Position numbers and translations under genes: made by a program. A DNA stretch of 34,389 nucleotides, taken from Defluviicoccus sp. (GTDB lineage Bacteria > Pseudomonadota > Alphaproteobacteria > MPNO01). Shown here piece after piece: positions 1 to 7,788 of this stretch. Numbering within the stretch: the stretch's first letter is position 1; each line of letters opens with the position of its first letter. The stretch is taken from positions 1 through 34,389 of the forward strand of contig JAJEHI010000063.1 of NCBI GenBank assembly GCA_022823775.1, given 5' to 3'. The notes under the pieces were generated by a model that worked only from the letters and a program-made list of their open reading frames with translations, searched no databases and was not told the origin of the DNA.

Positions 1-405
1 GTCGTCCCACAGCGCCGGTCAGGGAGCGAAATAGCAGCCGAAGCCATGCCGCGCGCGCGGCACCCGCCGGAAGGTCGAGAGCGTCATGGTCTCGCGCAAG
101 AAGGTCCGGCAGATGCCGTTCACGTCCGGCCGGCGGCGGTAGATCTGCTGGTGACAGCGCACCTCGCCGAGCACGCCTTCGGGGAGCGCGCCGTCGATGG
201 GCACCGCGGTTCCCGGTTCTCCGGGGCGGATCAGGCCCATCGGCCTGGCGGCGCAGACCAGGAAGCGTTCGTCGTCCAGCCTGGCGCTCACATGACCGTA
301 GGCGTGGCCGAGATCGTGCCGCGCGAGCGCCCGCGCCGCCTTGCGGACGCGAATCTGCGTCGCTTCGATCGGCTCTCCGATCGCGCCGAATTCGGTTTCA
401 GCCAA
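1..405 (-). pseudogene. Class II aldolase/adducin family gene, interrupted by an in-frame stop and cut by the window edge
   Basis: The N-terminal 128 residues resemble the class II aldolase/adducin fold: a helical start, then GHVSARLDDERFLV, PDVNGICR and RHGFGCYF. Family members usually run beyond 200 residues, but this frame meets TGA at 19-21. Past the TGA the same frame reads Pro-Ala-Leu-Trp-Asp-Asp to the edge, which from memory is how relatives continue after the HGFG segment. The gene therefore looks like a full-length frame broken by a nonsense change or a sequencing error. The usual zinc-site H-x-H is absent here (CRTF instead), so it was a divergent member or is decaying. The start is TTG at 405, with GGGAG (412-416) six bases upstream. 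It is the last gene of the minus cluster, 45 bases after the extradiol-dioxygenase-like gene. Confidence 0.6.
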
Positions 406-450
406 GAAATGCTCCCGTGCCGCGCGCGCGGTGCCTGCGTGGGTCGGCGG

Positions 451-1305
451 TCAGCTCTTGAACTCCACGATGTCCGGCTTCGCGCCCCACATGCAGAGCG
501 AAGTATCGTCGAACGGGAATTGCCGCGGCCGGTAGTCCGGATCCTCGATCAGCCGCACGCCGTGGGAATATTCGTAGACCATCTCGTCCGGGCCTTCGAA
601 ATAGAGGAAGCGGGCGCCCGAGGTGGGGTGCCGGCCCGGCCCGAAGACGATCCGCACCTGCCGCTCGGTGAGGAAGTAGTGCGAGCGCATGATGTCGTCG
701 ACGCTCTCGACCTGGAAATTGATGTGCTGCACGCCGGGCCCGGCCGCCGGGAACAGGGCGAGGCGGTGATGCACCTTGTCGAAGGACATCAGCGCCGCGT
801 CGCCGATCCAGTCGTTGGCGCGGATGTTGAAATGCGCCGTCCAGAACGCCTCGTCGCGCGGCGCGTTCGTGGTCTTGAGCCCGACATGGGAGAATTCCTG
901 GATACCCGCGTCGCGGCTCGGGAAATAGCGCCTGCCGCTGTGGAACGGGCGCAGCACGAGATCGATGCGGTTGCCCGTGGGATCGGAGAAGCCGATATAG
1001 TCCGTGACCCTGCGGTCGGCGGCGCCCTCCGGCGTGCCCCGAGCCACTTCGACGCCCGCCGCTTCCAGCTCGGAAGCCGCGCGAGCCAGCATCTCGGCGG
1101 TCTCCACCTCGAAGCCGAGGGTGTGGTCGTCGGGCGCGCCCTCGAAGTAACAGATGTTGTGATCGCGGTCGTCGCCACGGACATAGGCGGAACCGTTTTC
1201 ACGCCGGACCAGTTCGAGGCCGAGCGTTTCGGTCGCGAACCGGACCGCCGAATCGACATCGCGCGTGCCGAGCCGAACATAGCGAATGTCTACCAGCTCG
1301 ATCAT
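451..1305 (-). CDS. Extradiol ring-cleavage dioxygenase-like VOC protein
   Basis: This 284-residue protein has two vicinal-oxygen-chelate modules, about residues 4-120 and 136-255. The second module carries the set of metal ligands expected of type I extradiol dioxygenases: His140 (FSHVGL), His194 (VQHINF) and Glu245 (MVYEYS). The stretch around residues 224-245 resembles the extradiol signature pattern. Such enzymes use Fe(II) or Mn(II) and O2 to open a catechol ring beside the diol. The substrate cannot be read from the sequence. The ATG at 1305 follows a GAGGTG ribosome site. The gene lies between a gentisate-dioxygenase-like bicupin and a broken class II aldolase, which fits an aromatic catabolic role. 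A lactone- or glyoxalase-type VOC activity is the alternative. Confidence 0.85.
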   Translation of the reverse strand: MIELVDIRYVRLGTRDVDSAVRFATETLGLELVRRENGSAYVRGDDRDHNICYFEGAPDDHTLGFEVETAEMLARAASELEAAGVEVARGTPEGAADRRVTDYIGFSDPTGNRIDLVLRPFHSGRRYFPSRDAGIQEFSHVGLKTTNAPRDEAFWTAHFNIRANDWIGDAALMSFDKVHHRLALFPAAGPGVQHINFQVESVDDIMRSHYFLTERQVRIVFGPGRHPTSGARFLYFEGPDEMVYEYSHGVRLIEDPDYRPRQFPFDDTSLCMWGAKPDIVEFKS

Positions 1306-1378
1306 GGAACACCTCGCAGTGCGGCGCTTGTCGCGGACATCGTCATGATACCCGCGCCGGACCCGCTTTCAATCGACT

Positions 1379-2512
1379 CTAGACCAGCCGCACGACCTCT
1401 CCGGAGTCGGTCTTGCCGAAACGGCGGAGGAAGCCGAGCGTGGACAAGGTCGGCTCGTCGCTGACCACGAACAGGATCGCGTCCTCGCTGTCCGAGCCGT
1501 TGACGTGCTCGAACCATGAATTGCCGGGCACCGCGATCGCGTCGAACTGTTGCCAATCCAGCCTCTCGCCGTCGACGATCGAATGGCCGCTGCCCTCGAA
1601 CGGGAAACATACGAGACTCGCGTTCTGGCGCTGCGGGCGGGTGCGCTCGCCGGGCCTGAGGAGCTGGCCGAAGAAGGTCATCGTGGGGTAGGGCGACCGG
1701 CCGGTCGTCGGATCGGTGTATTCCACCGCGATTCCGTCGTAAGGGCTGCCGTCGTGGTCGCGGAATTTCTCCAGCAGCTCGCGCGTGCTCTCCCAGCGAT
1801 AGACATACATCGGCGACGAACGCCCCGCGCCGCGCCCGTGGTCGACGAAGCGCGGCAGAAGCCCGCCCTGACCGTATACCCGGGACGAGTGGTCGTCGGC
1901 AAAGCGGGCCGTCTGTTCGCTCTTCGCGACGCCGTCCTCCTCGTAACGGTGCTCGAAGCTCGCGGCGTTCAGCACCTCGGTGAGCGGCAGGTCCAGCACG
2001 CTGACATTGACCGCGAAATCGTCGCCCCGGTTGCCGTGGTTGTGCCACGCGTCGGCAGGGGTCAGGACCAGGTCGCCCGGCCCGAACACGATGTCCTCGC
2101 CCTCGACGCCGGTGAAGTTGCTGGCGCCGGTAAGCCCGATCCTGACCGCGTTGATCGAGTGCCGGTGCGGCGGCATGATCTCGCGCGGGTCGTTGAGCCG
2201 GTAGGCGGTGTAGAGCGTCGTCACCGTCGCGCGGACCGGAGCGAGGCCGGGATTGACCAGCACCACCGACCGGCGCTCCGAATCGTCCATGGTGATAAGC
2301 TCGGCCGCCTCGTACAGGATCGGCTCTATGTCGTTGTATTTCCAGACATAAGGCCGTGCCTTTCCGGCCTTCAGGATCTGCGCGTCCTCGTCGTTCTCGT
2401 TTTCGGTGCTAACGGCCCAGTAGGGCGCCATGTCATGCGCGTCGAGCCTTCGATAAAGCGCATCCAGGCGTGCGTCCCGGTTGGAGCCGGTTGCCGGTTC
2501 GACGGTGGCCAT
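1379..2512 (-). CDS. Gentisate 1,2-dioxygenase-like bicupin
   Basis: This 377-residue protein has the length and two-cupin layout of gentisate 1,2-dioxygenase and 1-hydroxy-2-naphthoate dioxygenase. The N-terminal cupin keeps the Fe(II) ligands His116 and His118 (PPHRHSINAVR) and His157 in the WHNHGN motif. Their spacing matches known gentisate dioxygenases. The second cupin (about residues 275-350) has no H-x-H, as is common in the family. The reaction would be O2-dependent ring opening between a hydroxyl and a carboxylate, giving maleylpyruvate if gentisate is the substrate. No maleylpyruvate isomerase or fumarylpyruvate hydrolase is in view, so the true substrate may differ. The ATG at 2512 has GGGAGAAG upstream. 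It sits 30 bases after the TIM-barrel gene in the same operon-like run. Confidence 0.85.
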   Translation of the reverse strand: MATVEPATGSNRDARLDALYRRLDAHDMAPYWAVSTENENDEDAQILKAGKARPYVWKYNDIEPILYEAAELITMDDSERRSVVLVNPGLAPVRATVTTLYTAYRLNDPREIMPPHRHSINAVRIGLTGASNFTGVEGEDIVFGPGDLVLTPADAWHNHGNRGDDFAVNVSVLDLPLTEVLNAASFEHRYEEDGVAKSEQTARFADDHSSRVYGQGGLLPRFVDHGRGAGRSSPMYVYRWESTRELLEKFRDHDGSPYDGIAVEYTDPTTGRSPYPTMTFFGQLLRPGERTRPQRQNASLVCFPFEGSGHSIVDGERLDWQQFDAIAVPGNSWFEHVNGSDSEDAILFVVSDEPTLSTLGFLRRFGKTDSGEVVRLV

Positions 2513-2542
2513 GGGTTCTTCTCCCGGTTGCGGCTTTACGCG

Positions 2543-3364
2543 TCAGACTGCGGTTTCGTGGCGTTCGATGCAGACCGCGACGACCTCGTCGGGATCGCGC
2601 TTCCACCAGTTCCCGGCCGAGAAGATCTCGACCTCGTTCATCCCGTCATAGCCGGCCTGCTCCACCAGGCCGCGGATGCGCGGGATGTCGACCACCCCGT
2701 CGCCCATCATCCCCCGGTCGAACACCAGATCCCTGGTATCGACGAGCCAGTCGTTGACGTGGAAGGCGAGAATGCGGTCGCCCGCCCGCGCGATCTCCGC
2801 GTCGAGCGCGGGATCCCACCATACGTGGTAGACGTCGACCGCGACGCCGACGCCCTCGCCGAGCTCGTCGCACAGATCGTTGGCGAGCCCGAGCGTGGTC
2901 ACGCAGCCGCGCGTGGCGCAAGTCATCGGGTGCAGAGGCTCGATCGCGAGCGGCACCCCGGCGGCACGCGCGGCGGGCAGGATTTCGGCGATCCCCTCTG
3001 CGACCCGGGCGCGGGCGCCCGGAAGATCCTTCGAGCCCTCCGGCAGGCCGCCCGCGAGCATTATCAGCGTGCGCGCGCCGATTGCCGCGGCCTCCTCGAT
3101 GGCCCTGAGATTGTCGTCGATCGTTGCCCGCCAGGTCGACGCATCGGCGCCGCCGAACATGCCGCCCCGGCACAGGCCCGTCACGGTCATGCCGTGATCG
3201 CTCAGCAGCCTTGCCGCTTCGCCGATGCCGCACTCGGCGAGCTTGTCGCGCCAGACGCAGATGCCGCGCACCCCGTGGCGCGCGTAGCCTTCGATCGCCT
3301 CGCGCAGCGTCCACTTTTCCCGCGTGGTCGCCTGATTGATGGCGAGTTTCTCTATGCCCGGCAT
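2543..3364 (-). CDS. Sugar phosphate isomerase/epimerase family protein (xylose isomerase-like TIM barrel)
   Basis: This 273-residue TIM barrel is of the AP-endonuclease-2/xylose-isomerase-like superfamily. Metal-site candidates appear in barrel order: Glu in AIEPLHPM, Asp and His in VDVYHVWWDP, His and Asp in FHVNDW, and Glu in NEVEIFSAGNWW. Relatives isomerise or epimerise sugars and cyclitols, or act as 2-keto-myo-inositol dehydratases and 3-keto-sugar enzymes. The exact reaction cannot be assigned. The start codon shares one base with the stop of the DUF993 gene (TGATG at 3362-3366), so the two are probably translationally coupled. With the Gfo/Idh dehydrogenase and DUF993 protein it forms a trio typical of sugar or polyol catabolic loci. 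Confidence 0.88.
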   Translation of the reverse strand: MPGIEKLAINQATTREKWTLREAIEGYARHGVRGICVWRDKLAECGIGEAARLLSDHGMTVTGLCRGGMFGGADASTWRATIDDNLRAIEEAAAIGARTLIMLAGGLPEGSKDLPGARARVAEGIAEILPAARAAGVPLAIEPLHPMTCATRGCVTTLGLANDLCDELGEGVGVAVDVYHVWWDPALDAEIARAGDRILAFHVNDWLVDTRDLVFDRGMMGDGVVDIPRIRGLVEQAGYDGMNEVEIFSAGNWWKRDPDEVVAVCIERHETAV

Positions 3365-4530
3365 CAGGCGGCGATTCCGTGCAACCGCATGGTGTCCCGC
3401 ATCCGGCCCGCCGCGCGCTCCGAATCCGAAAGAAGGCCGGCCCGGTCGGCGAGGCGGAAAATATCGGCAAGGTGGACGGCGGACCGCGCGCTTTGCTGCC
3501 CTCCCACCATGACGAAGTGATCCTGCAGCCCGTTCAGATACGCCATGAAGACGACGCCCGTCTTGTAGAACCGGGTCGGCGCCCGGAAGATGTGCCGCGA
3601 GAGTTCCAGCGTCGGGGCGAGGATGGCGCGGAAATCCGCCCTTCGGTTTCCCGAAAGCGCCGCCAGCGCGGCCGAGGCCGCCGGCGCGATCGCATCGAAA
3701 ATACCCAGCAGCGCGTCCGAATAGCCCTCCTCGTCGCCCTCGATCAGTTCCGGGAAGTTGAAGTCGTCGCCGGTATACATGCGCACCCCGTCCGGCAGGC
3801 GGCGCCGGAGGGCGATTTCCTTGTCCTTGTCGAGCAGCGAGATCTTGATCCCGTCCACTTTCGCCGAATTGGCCTCGAGCACGGCGAGACAGACTTCCAT
3901 CGCTTCCCAGTGATCGTCATGGCCCCAATAGCCGGCGAGCGCGGGATCGAACATCTCGCCCAGCCAGTGGACGATGACGGGTTCCGAAACCTGCGACAGG
4001 ATGCGGTCGTAGACCCGGGCATAGTCCTCCGGTCCCTTCGCCGCCGCGGCCAGCGCGCGCGACGCCATCAGGACGATCCGCCCGCCGGCCTCCTCTACCG
4101 CGCCGCACTGTTCTTCATAGGCGGCGATCACGTCCTCGATCGCGAGGTCCGGGTCGGGCGCCACGTGATCCGTGCCCGCGCCCGAGGCGAGCACGGCGCC
4201 CGGCGTCGCGCGCGCCTCGGCGACGCTGCGGCGAATGAGTTCGAGCGAGGCGGTCCAGTCGAGTCCCATGCCGCGCTGGGCGGTGTCCATCGCTTCGGCC
4301 ACGCCGAGGCCGAGCCGCCATAGATGGCGCCGGAAGGCAAGGGTCGCTTCCCAGTCGATCGCCGGCTCCAGCCATGGGTCGATATCCGCGCGCGGGTCGG
4401 CGACGACATGCGCCGCGGCGAAGGCGATCCGGTTGAACGGACGCTTCGGCTCTTCGGGAGGCGGACGCGGCGAGCTCATCTCGAAAGGGACGATCTTGCC
4501 GTCGGCGGTCGGCAGGTCGACGATCGTCAT
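3364..4530 (-). CDS. DUF993 / dihydrodipicolinate synthase-like aldolase-fold protein
   Basis: This 388-residue protein matches what I recall of the DUF993 group, annotated as dihydrodipicolinate-synthase-like. The segment VDGIKISLLDKDKE, with Lys229, resembles the Schiff-base lysine region of DapA-type class I aldolases, and MYTGDDFNFPELI fits a late barrel strand. A lyase or aldolase acting on a keto-sugar acid is a reasonable inference; no activity is established. The frame is open far upstream, but the ATG at 4530 is the supported start because it overlaps the stop of the dehydrogenase gene in an ATGA (4527-4530). The 3' end overlaps the next start by one base. This tight packing indicates one operon. 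Confidence 0.85.
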   Translation of the reverse strand: MTIVDLPTADGKIVPFEMSSPRPPPEEPKRPFNRIAFAAAHVVADPRADIDPWLEPAIDWEATLAFRRHLWRLGLGVAEAMDTAQRGMGLDWTASLELIRRSVAEARATPGAVLASGAGTDHVAPDPDLAIEDVIAAYEEQCGAVEEAGGRIVLMASRALAAAAKGPEDYARVYDRILSQVSEPVIVHWLGEMFDPALAGYWGHDDHWEAMEVCLAVLEANSAKVDGIKISLLDKDKEIALRRRLPDGVRMYTGDDFNFPELIEGDEEGYSDALLGIFDAIAPAASAALAALSGNRRADFRAILAPTLELSRHIFRAPTRFYKTGVVFMAYLNGLQDHFVMVGGQQSARSAVHLADIFRLADRAGLLSDSERAAGRMRDTMRLHGIAA

Positions 4531-5684
4531 CGGCCGTCCTCCAGCGGCTCGACATCGATCCAGCGCCGCTCCTCCCAGCTCTGCATCGCGCGCTCCGCGA
4601 GCTGGACGCCCTTCGCGCCCTCGAGAAGAGTCCAGGTGAAGGGGCCGTCGTCGTAGAGCGACCGGATGAACATCTCCCACTCGGTCTTGAAGCCGTTGTC
4701 GAAGGACAGGTCGGCCCCGTACTCCTCCCAGGTGCCGAAGAAGTCGATGGTCTGCGGCTCGTCGGGGTTCCAGACCGGCGAGGGCGTCGCATCCCGGTCC
4801 TGGACGAAGCAGCGCGTCAGCCCCGACACGGCGGCACCGAGGACGCCGTCGGCGTGGAAGGTCACGAGGTCGTCCTTGCGCACACGCGTGCACCAAGAGG
4901 CGAAGATCTGCGCGACGGCGCCGTTGTCGAGCTCGATCATCGCGCAGGAACCGTCGTCGGCATCGGCGTCGTAGGGCTCGTCGTTCTCGTCCCAGCGCCG
5001 GTCGAAGTTGATCGCGCCCCGGCAGACCACGCTTCGGACCTTGCCGAACACGTTGTCGAGCACGTAGCGCCAGTGCGGCATCATGTCGAGGATGATCCCG
5101 CCGGCGTCGGCCTTGCGGTAGTTCCAGGACGGGCGCTGCGCCGGGCGCCAGTCGCCCTCGAACACCCAGTAGCCGAAATCGATCTTGACCGAGAGCAGCC
5201 GGCCGAGCACGCCGTCGTCGATCAGCCGCTTCATCTTGAGGAGGCCCGGAAGGAAGATCTTGTCCTGCACGACGCCATGACGGATGCCGGCCTTTTCGGC
5301 GTGGCGGTACAAGTCGAGCGCGTCCTCCAGGGTCGCGGCCGACGGCTTCTCGCAGTAGATGTGCTTGCCCGCGTCGATGGCTTTGCGCAGGATCTCCGCG
5401 CGATGGACGGTGCTCGCGGTATCGAAGAACAGCGGATAGTCGGGGTCCCGGATGGCCGCGTCGAGATCGGTCGTCCAATTGTCGAAGCCGTGGGCGGCGC
5501 CGAGCGCGGCGAGCTTTTCCTCGCTGCGGCCGACCAAAAGCGGGTCGGGGACGATCCTGCGCCCGTCGCTGAGCGCGACGCCGCCTTCCTCGCGTATCTT
5601 CACGATCGACCGGATGAGGTGCTGGTTGGTGCCCATCCGGCCGCTCACGCCGTTCATCGCCACGCCGAGACGTATTTCGGCCAC
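4527..5684 (-). CDS. Gfo/Idh/MocA family NAD(P)-dependent oxidoreductase
   Basis: This 385-residue protein opens with a Rossmann-type segment (RLGVAMNGVSGRMG) and has the conserved CEKPSA motif of Gfo/Idh/MocA enzymes. A C-terminal alpha/beta domain follows, with GGIILDMMPHWRY carrying the likely catalytic Asp and His. The family oxidises or reduces sugar and cyclitol hydroxyls with NAD(P). The GTG at 5684 is preferred because AGGAGG lies about six bases upstream. An in-frame ATG at 5762 would add 26 residues that do not look like the family. It is the first gene of the minus run, facing the DehI-like gene across 80 bases that must hold both promoters. Confidence 0.9.
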   Translation of the reverse strand: MAEIRLGVAMNGVSGRMGTNQHLIRSIVKIREEGGVALSDGRRIVPDPLLVGRSEEKLAALGAAHGFDNWTTDLDAAIRDPDYPLFFDTASTVHRAEILRKAIDAGKHIYCEKPSAATLEDALDLYRHAEKAGIRHGVVQDKIFLPGLLKMKRLIDDGVLGRLLSVKIDFGYWVFEGDWRPAQRPSWNYRKADAGGIILDMMPHWRYVLDNVFGKVRSVVCRGAINFDRRWDENDEPYDADADDGSCAMIELDNGAVAQIFASWCTRVRKDDLVTFHADGVLGAAVSGLTRCFVQDRDATPSPVWNPDEPQTIDFFGTWEEYGADLSFDNGFKTEWEMFIRSLYDDGPFTWTLLEGAKGVQLAERAMQSWEERRWIDVEPLEDGR

Positions 5685-5764
5685 GCGCGCCTCCTGCTTT
5701 GCCGGGCGAAGGATCGCCCATCGGAGCGCGCAGATCAAACCTGGCGGCCGCGCGAGACGCATCG

Positions 5765-6559
5765 ATGAGCCTGCCCGAAATTCCCGAATCCGAGGCGACC
5801 GGGCGCATCGCGGAGATCTATCGTGCGATCCTCGACGCGACGGGGTTGCCTTCCACCAATCTCGTCTGGCGCCATATGGCGTGCCATCCAGGAGTGCTCG
5901 AGTGGGCCTATGACGCGTTGGAAGGGGCGTTCACCGGAGGCGCGTTCCGCGTTCTGGGCGCCGAAATCGCGTCTTCCATGCCGCCGCCCGCGATGCCTCC
6001 CGTGGCCGCGGACGGCGGACTCGACCGCGCGGCGCTCGAATCCGCGGCATCGGTGATGGCGTTCTACAACCGCGCCAACCCGATCAATCTCGTGGCGCTA
6101 TCGGCGTTGCGGCGCGTGCTGGCGGGCGAGACATCGGAGGCCGCCTTCGATCCACCGGTTCCCGCCGACGATCCGTTGCCCCCGTTGCCGGATGTCGCGC
6201 GAAATGTCGACAGCGAAACGGCGGCCCGGATGGAGTCGCTCGCTCGGGCCGTCAACGACGCCGAAAGCGCGCTCATGCCGACCGCGCTCCGCCATCTGGC
6301 GAACTGGCCCGGGACGATTGTGGCGCTGCACGAACGGGTCGAGGATCTGGTTGCCTCCGGCGCGCTGACCGCCGACGCTGAATCGCTGCGCGAAAGCGCA
6401 GCCGACCGGGCTGGGCGAGTCCCGCTCGCGGTTCCCCTGTCCGGACGACCGTCCGAGGCAACCAGGCACGCGCTGGAAACGACGATCGACCTGTTCGTTA
6501 CGCCCATATCCCGCATGATCGTCGTCGGGCGCGGCTTCGAGGCGGCGCTGCGGCCGTGA
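5765..6559 (+). CDS. DehI-type 2-haloacid dehalogenase-like protein
   Basis: This 264-residue protein begins [18 protein letters not shown] and continues [11 protein letters not shown], which matches my memory of the DehI (group I haloacid dehalogenase) family. DehI proteins are built of two related halves. Here [11 protein letters not shown] (Arg36-His37) is echoed by [11 protein letters not shown] (Arg176-His177), which fits that pseudo-dimer. DehI hydrolyses D- and L-2-haloacids to 2-hydroxyacids with inversion. I cannot place the catalytic Asp with certainty, and many family members are untested. An upstream in-frame ATG at 5699 is rejected because the extra residues look non-coding. The stop overlaps the GTG start of the FAD oxidase (GTGA, 6556-6559), so the two are probably translated together. 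Confidence 0.75.
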   Translation: MSLPEIPESEATGRIAEIYRAILDATGLPSTNLVWRHMACHPGVLEWAYDALEGAFTGGAFRVLGAEIASSMPPPAMPPVAADGGLDRAALESAASVMAFYNRANPINLVALSALRRVLAGETSEAAFDPPVPADDPLPPLPDVARNVDSETAARMESLARAVNDAESALMPTALRHLANWPGTIVALHERVEDLVASGALTADAESLRESAADRAGRVPLAVPLSGRPSEATRHALETTIDLFVTPISRMIVVGRGFEAALRP

Positions 6560-7668
6560 CGGAGCGCGTCGAGTGCGTCGTCATCGGAGCCGGCGTCATC
6601 GGGCTCGCCGTCGCCCGCCGCCTTGCCCGCGCCGGCATCGAGGTCGTGATCCTCGAACGCGCCGAGACGATCGGAACGGAGACGAGCTCGCGGAACAGCG
6701 AGATCGTCCATGCCGGCATCTACTACCCGACAGGCAGCCTCAAGGCGCGGACCTGCGTCGCCGGCAAGCATGCGCTCTACGACTACTGCGAAGCGCGCGG
6801 CATCGCGCATCGGCGCTGCGGCAAGATCATCGTCGCCACCGACGCCGCTCAGGTGGACGAGCTGGCCGCGCTCAAGGATCGCGCAGCGGCGAACGGGGTG
6901 GGCGATCTCTCCTGGCTGACACCCGCCGAGGTCGCCGAAATGGAGCCCGAGGTGTATTGCGTCGCGGCGCTGCACTCCCCCTCCACCGGGATCGTCGATT
7001 CCCACGGGTTGATGCTGTCCTTCCAGGGCGAGGCGGAGGAACGCGGAGCGATGATCGCTTTCCACGCACCGGTCGCCGGGGGCAGGGTCGAGGGAGACGG
7101 CATCGTCGTCGAGGTCGGCGGCGAGAGCCCGATGGCGCTGAAGACGGACCGGCTGGTCAATGCGGCCGGCATATGGGCACCGGCGGTCGCGCGCGCCATC
7201 GACGGGCTCGATCCGGAGACCGTGCCCCGGGACTATCTCTGCAAGGGCAACTACTACACCCTGTCGGGCAGGGCGCCGTTCTCCCGGCCGGTCTATCCCG
7301 TGCCGGAGAAGGCGGGGCTCGGCGTTCACGTCACCGTCGATCTCGCGGGACAGGTGCGTTTCGGACCCGATGTCGAATGGGTCGATTCGATCGACTACGA
7401 TGTCGATCCGGCTCGGGCGGATGCGTTTTACGAGGCGATCCGGCGTTACTGGCCCGGTCTGCCCGACGGCGCGATCCAGGCCGGATATTCGGGGATTCGT
7501 CCCAAGCTGCAGGCGCCCGGCGAACCCGCCGCGGACTTCATGGTGCAGGGTCCGTCCGCGCACGGCATCGACGGGCTGGTCAATCTCTACGGCATCGAAT
7601 CGCCCGGTCTGACCTCCTCGCTCGCGCTCGCCGATCTGGTTGCGGAAATATTTTCCCTCGGGTCTTGA
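6556..7668 (+). CDS. FAD-dependent 2-hydroxyacid oxidase/dehydrogenase (L-2-hydroxyglutarate oxidase-like)
   Basis: This 370-residue flavoprotein has the dinucleotide motif GAGVIG at residues 11-16, an acidic strand end (VVILERAE), and the segment [20 protein letters not shown]. That segment is typical of the L-2-hydroxyglutarate dehydrogenase/oxidase branch of the DAO superfamily. The C-terminal YSGIRPKLQ and [12 protein letters not shown] segments also fit. The expected reaction is oxidation of a 2-hydroxyacid to a 2-oxoacid, passing electrons to O2 or the quinone pool. The GTG start lies inside the stop of the DehI-like gene. A D-amino-acid or glycine-oxidase-like activity is less likely because of the HAGIYY motif. 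The substrate may be the product of its partner. Confidence 0.88.
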   Translation: MTERVECVVIGAGVIGLAVARRLARAGIEVVILERAETIGTETSSRNSEIVHAGIYYPTGSLKARTCVAGKHALYDYCEARGIAHRRCGKIIVATDAAQVDELAALKDRAAANGVGDLSWLTPAEVAEMEPEVYCVAALHSPSTGIVDSHGLMLSFQGEAEERGAMIAFHAPVAGGRVEGDGIVVEVGGESPMALKTDRLVNAAGIWAPAVARAIDGLDPETVPRDYLCKGNYYTLSGRAPFSRPVYPVPEKAGLGVHVTVDLAGQVRFGPDVEWVDSIDYDVDPARADAFYEAIRRYWPGLPDGAIQAGYSGIRPKLQAPGEPAADFMVQGPSAHGIDGLVNLYGIESPGLTSSLALADLVAEIFSLGS

Positions 7669-7691
7669 ACCCGCCTTTCCCGCCCCCAAAT
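7664..7691 (+). promoter_or_regulatory. Sigma-32 (RpoH)-type heat-shock promoter for hsp20
   Basis: CTTGAA at 7664-7669, overlapping the stop of the upstream oxidase gene, is separated by 14 bases from CCCCAAAT at 7684-7691. This closely follows the RpoH consensus CTTGAA-N13-17-CCCCATNT, with one mismatch at a defined position. Transcription would begin near 7697-7699, just before the first leader hairpin. Confidence 0.65.
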
Positions 7692-7699
7692 CCACGCAT

Positions 7700-7784
7700 G
7701 TCGAACGCCCGACGACGGGTTCGACGAAACCGGCCGACCCCCATGGGTGGCCAAACCGGCGAATCGCTCAACCAAGGAGGATTC
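7700..7784 (+). ncRNA. ROSE-like RNA thermometer in the hsp20 leader
   Basis: Three hairpins fill the leader between the predicted start of transcription and hsp20. Hairpin 1 pairs 7700-7706 with 7719-7725, then 7708-7709 with 7717-7718 around a bulged G7707. Hairpin 2 pairs 7732-7735 with 7749-7752 and 7737-7740 with 7745-7748 around a bulged G7736 and a CCAT loop. Hairpin 3 pairs GAATC (7761-7765) with GATTC (7780-7784) and CTC (7767-7769) with GAG (7777-7779), leaving G7766 bulged and burying the AAGGAGG ribosome site. Its 5' arm reads TCGCT, matching the U(U/C)GCU motif of ROSE thermometers, which control class A small heat-shock genes. The structure was drawn by hand. Confidence 0.7.
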
Positions 7785-7788
7785 AGAC

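Noticed and set aside
19..21. Possible selenocysteine or recoded TGA in the class II aldolase
   Set aside because: No selenoprotein of this family is known to me, no stem-loop can be judged so near the edge, and TGA works as a stop in many genes here.
3364..5808. A single 814-codon frame that would fuse extra N-terminal sequence to the DUF993 protein
   Set aside because: The upstream half is an out-of-frame reading of the Gfo/Idh gene; an ATG with a four-base overlap at 4527-4530 explains the real start.
7747..7788. Earlier ATG for hsp20
   Set aside because: It lies within the second leader hairpin, lacks a ribosome site, and would add residues absent from the family.
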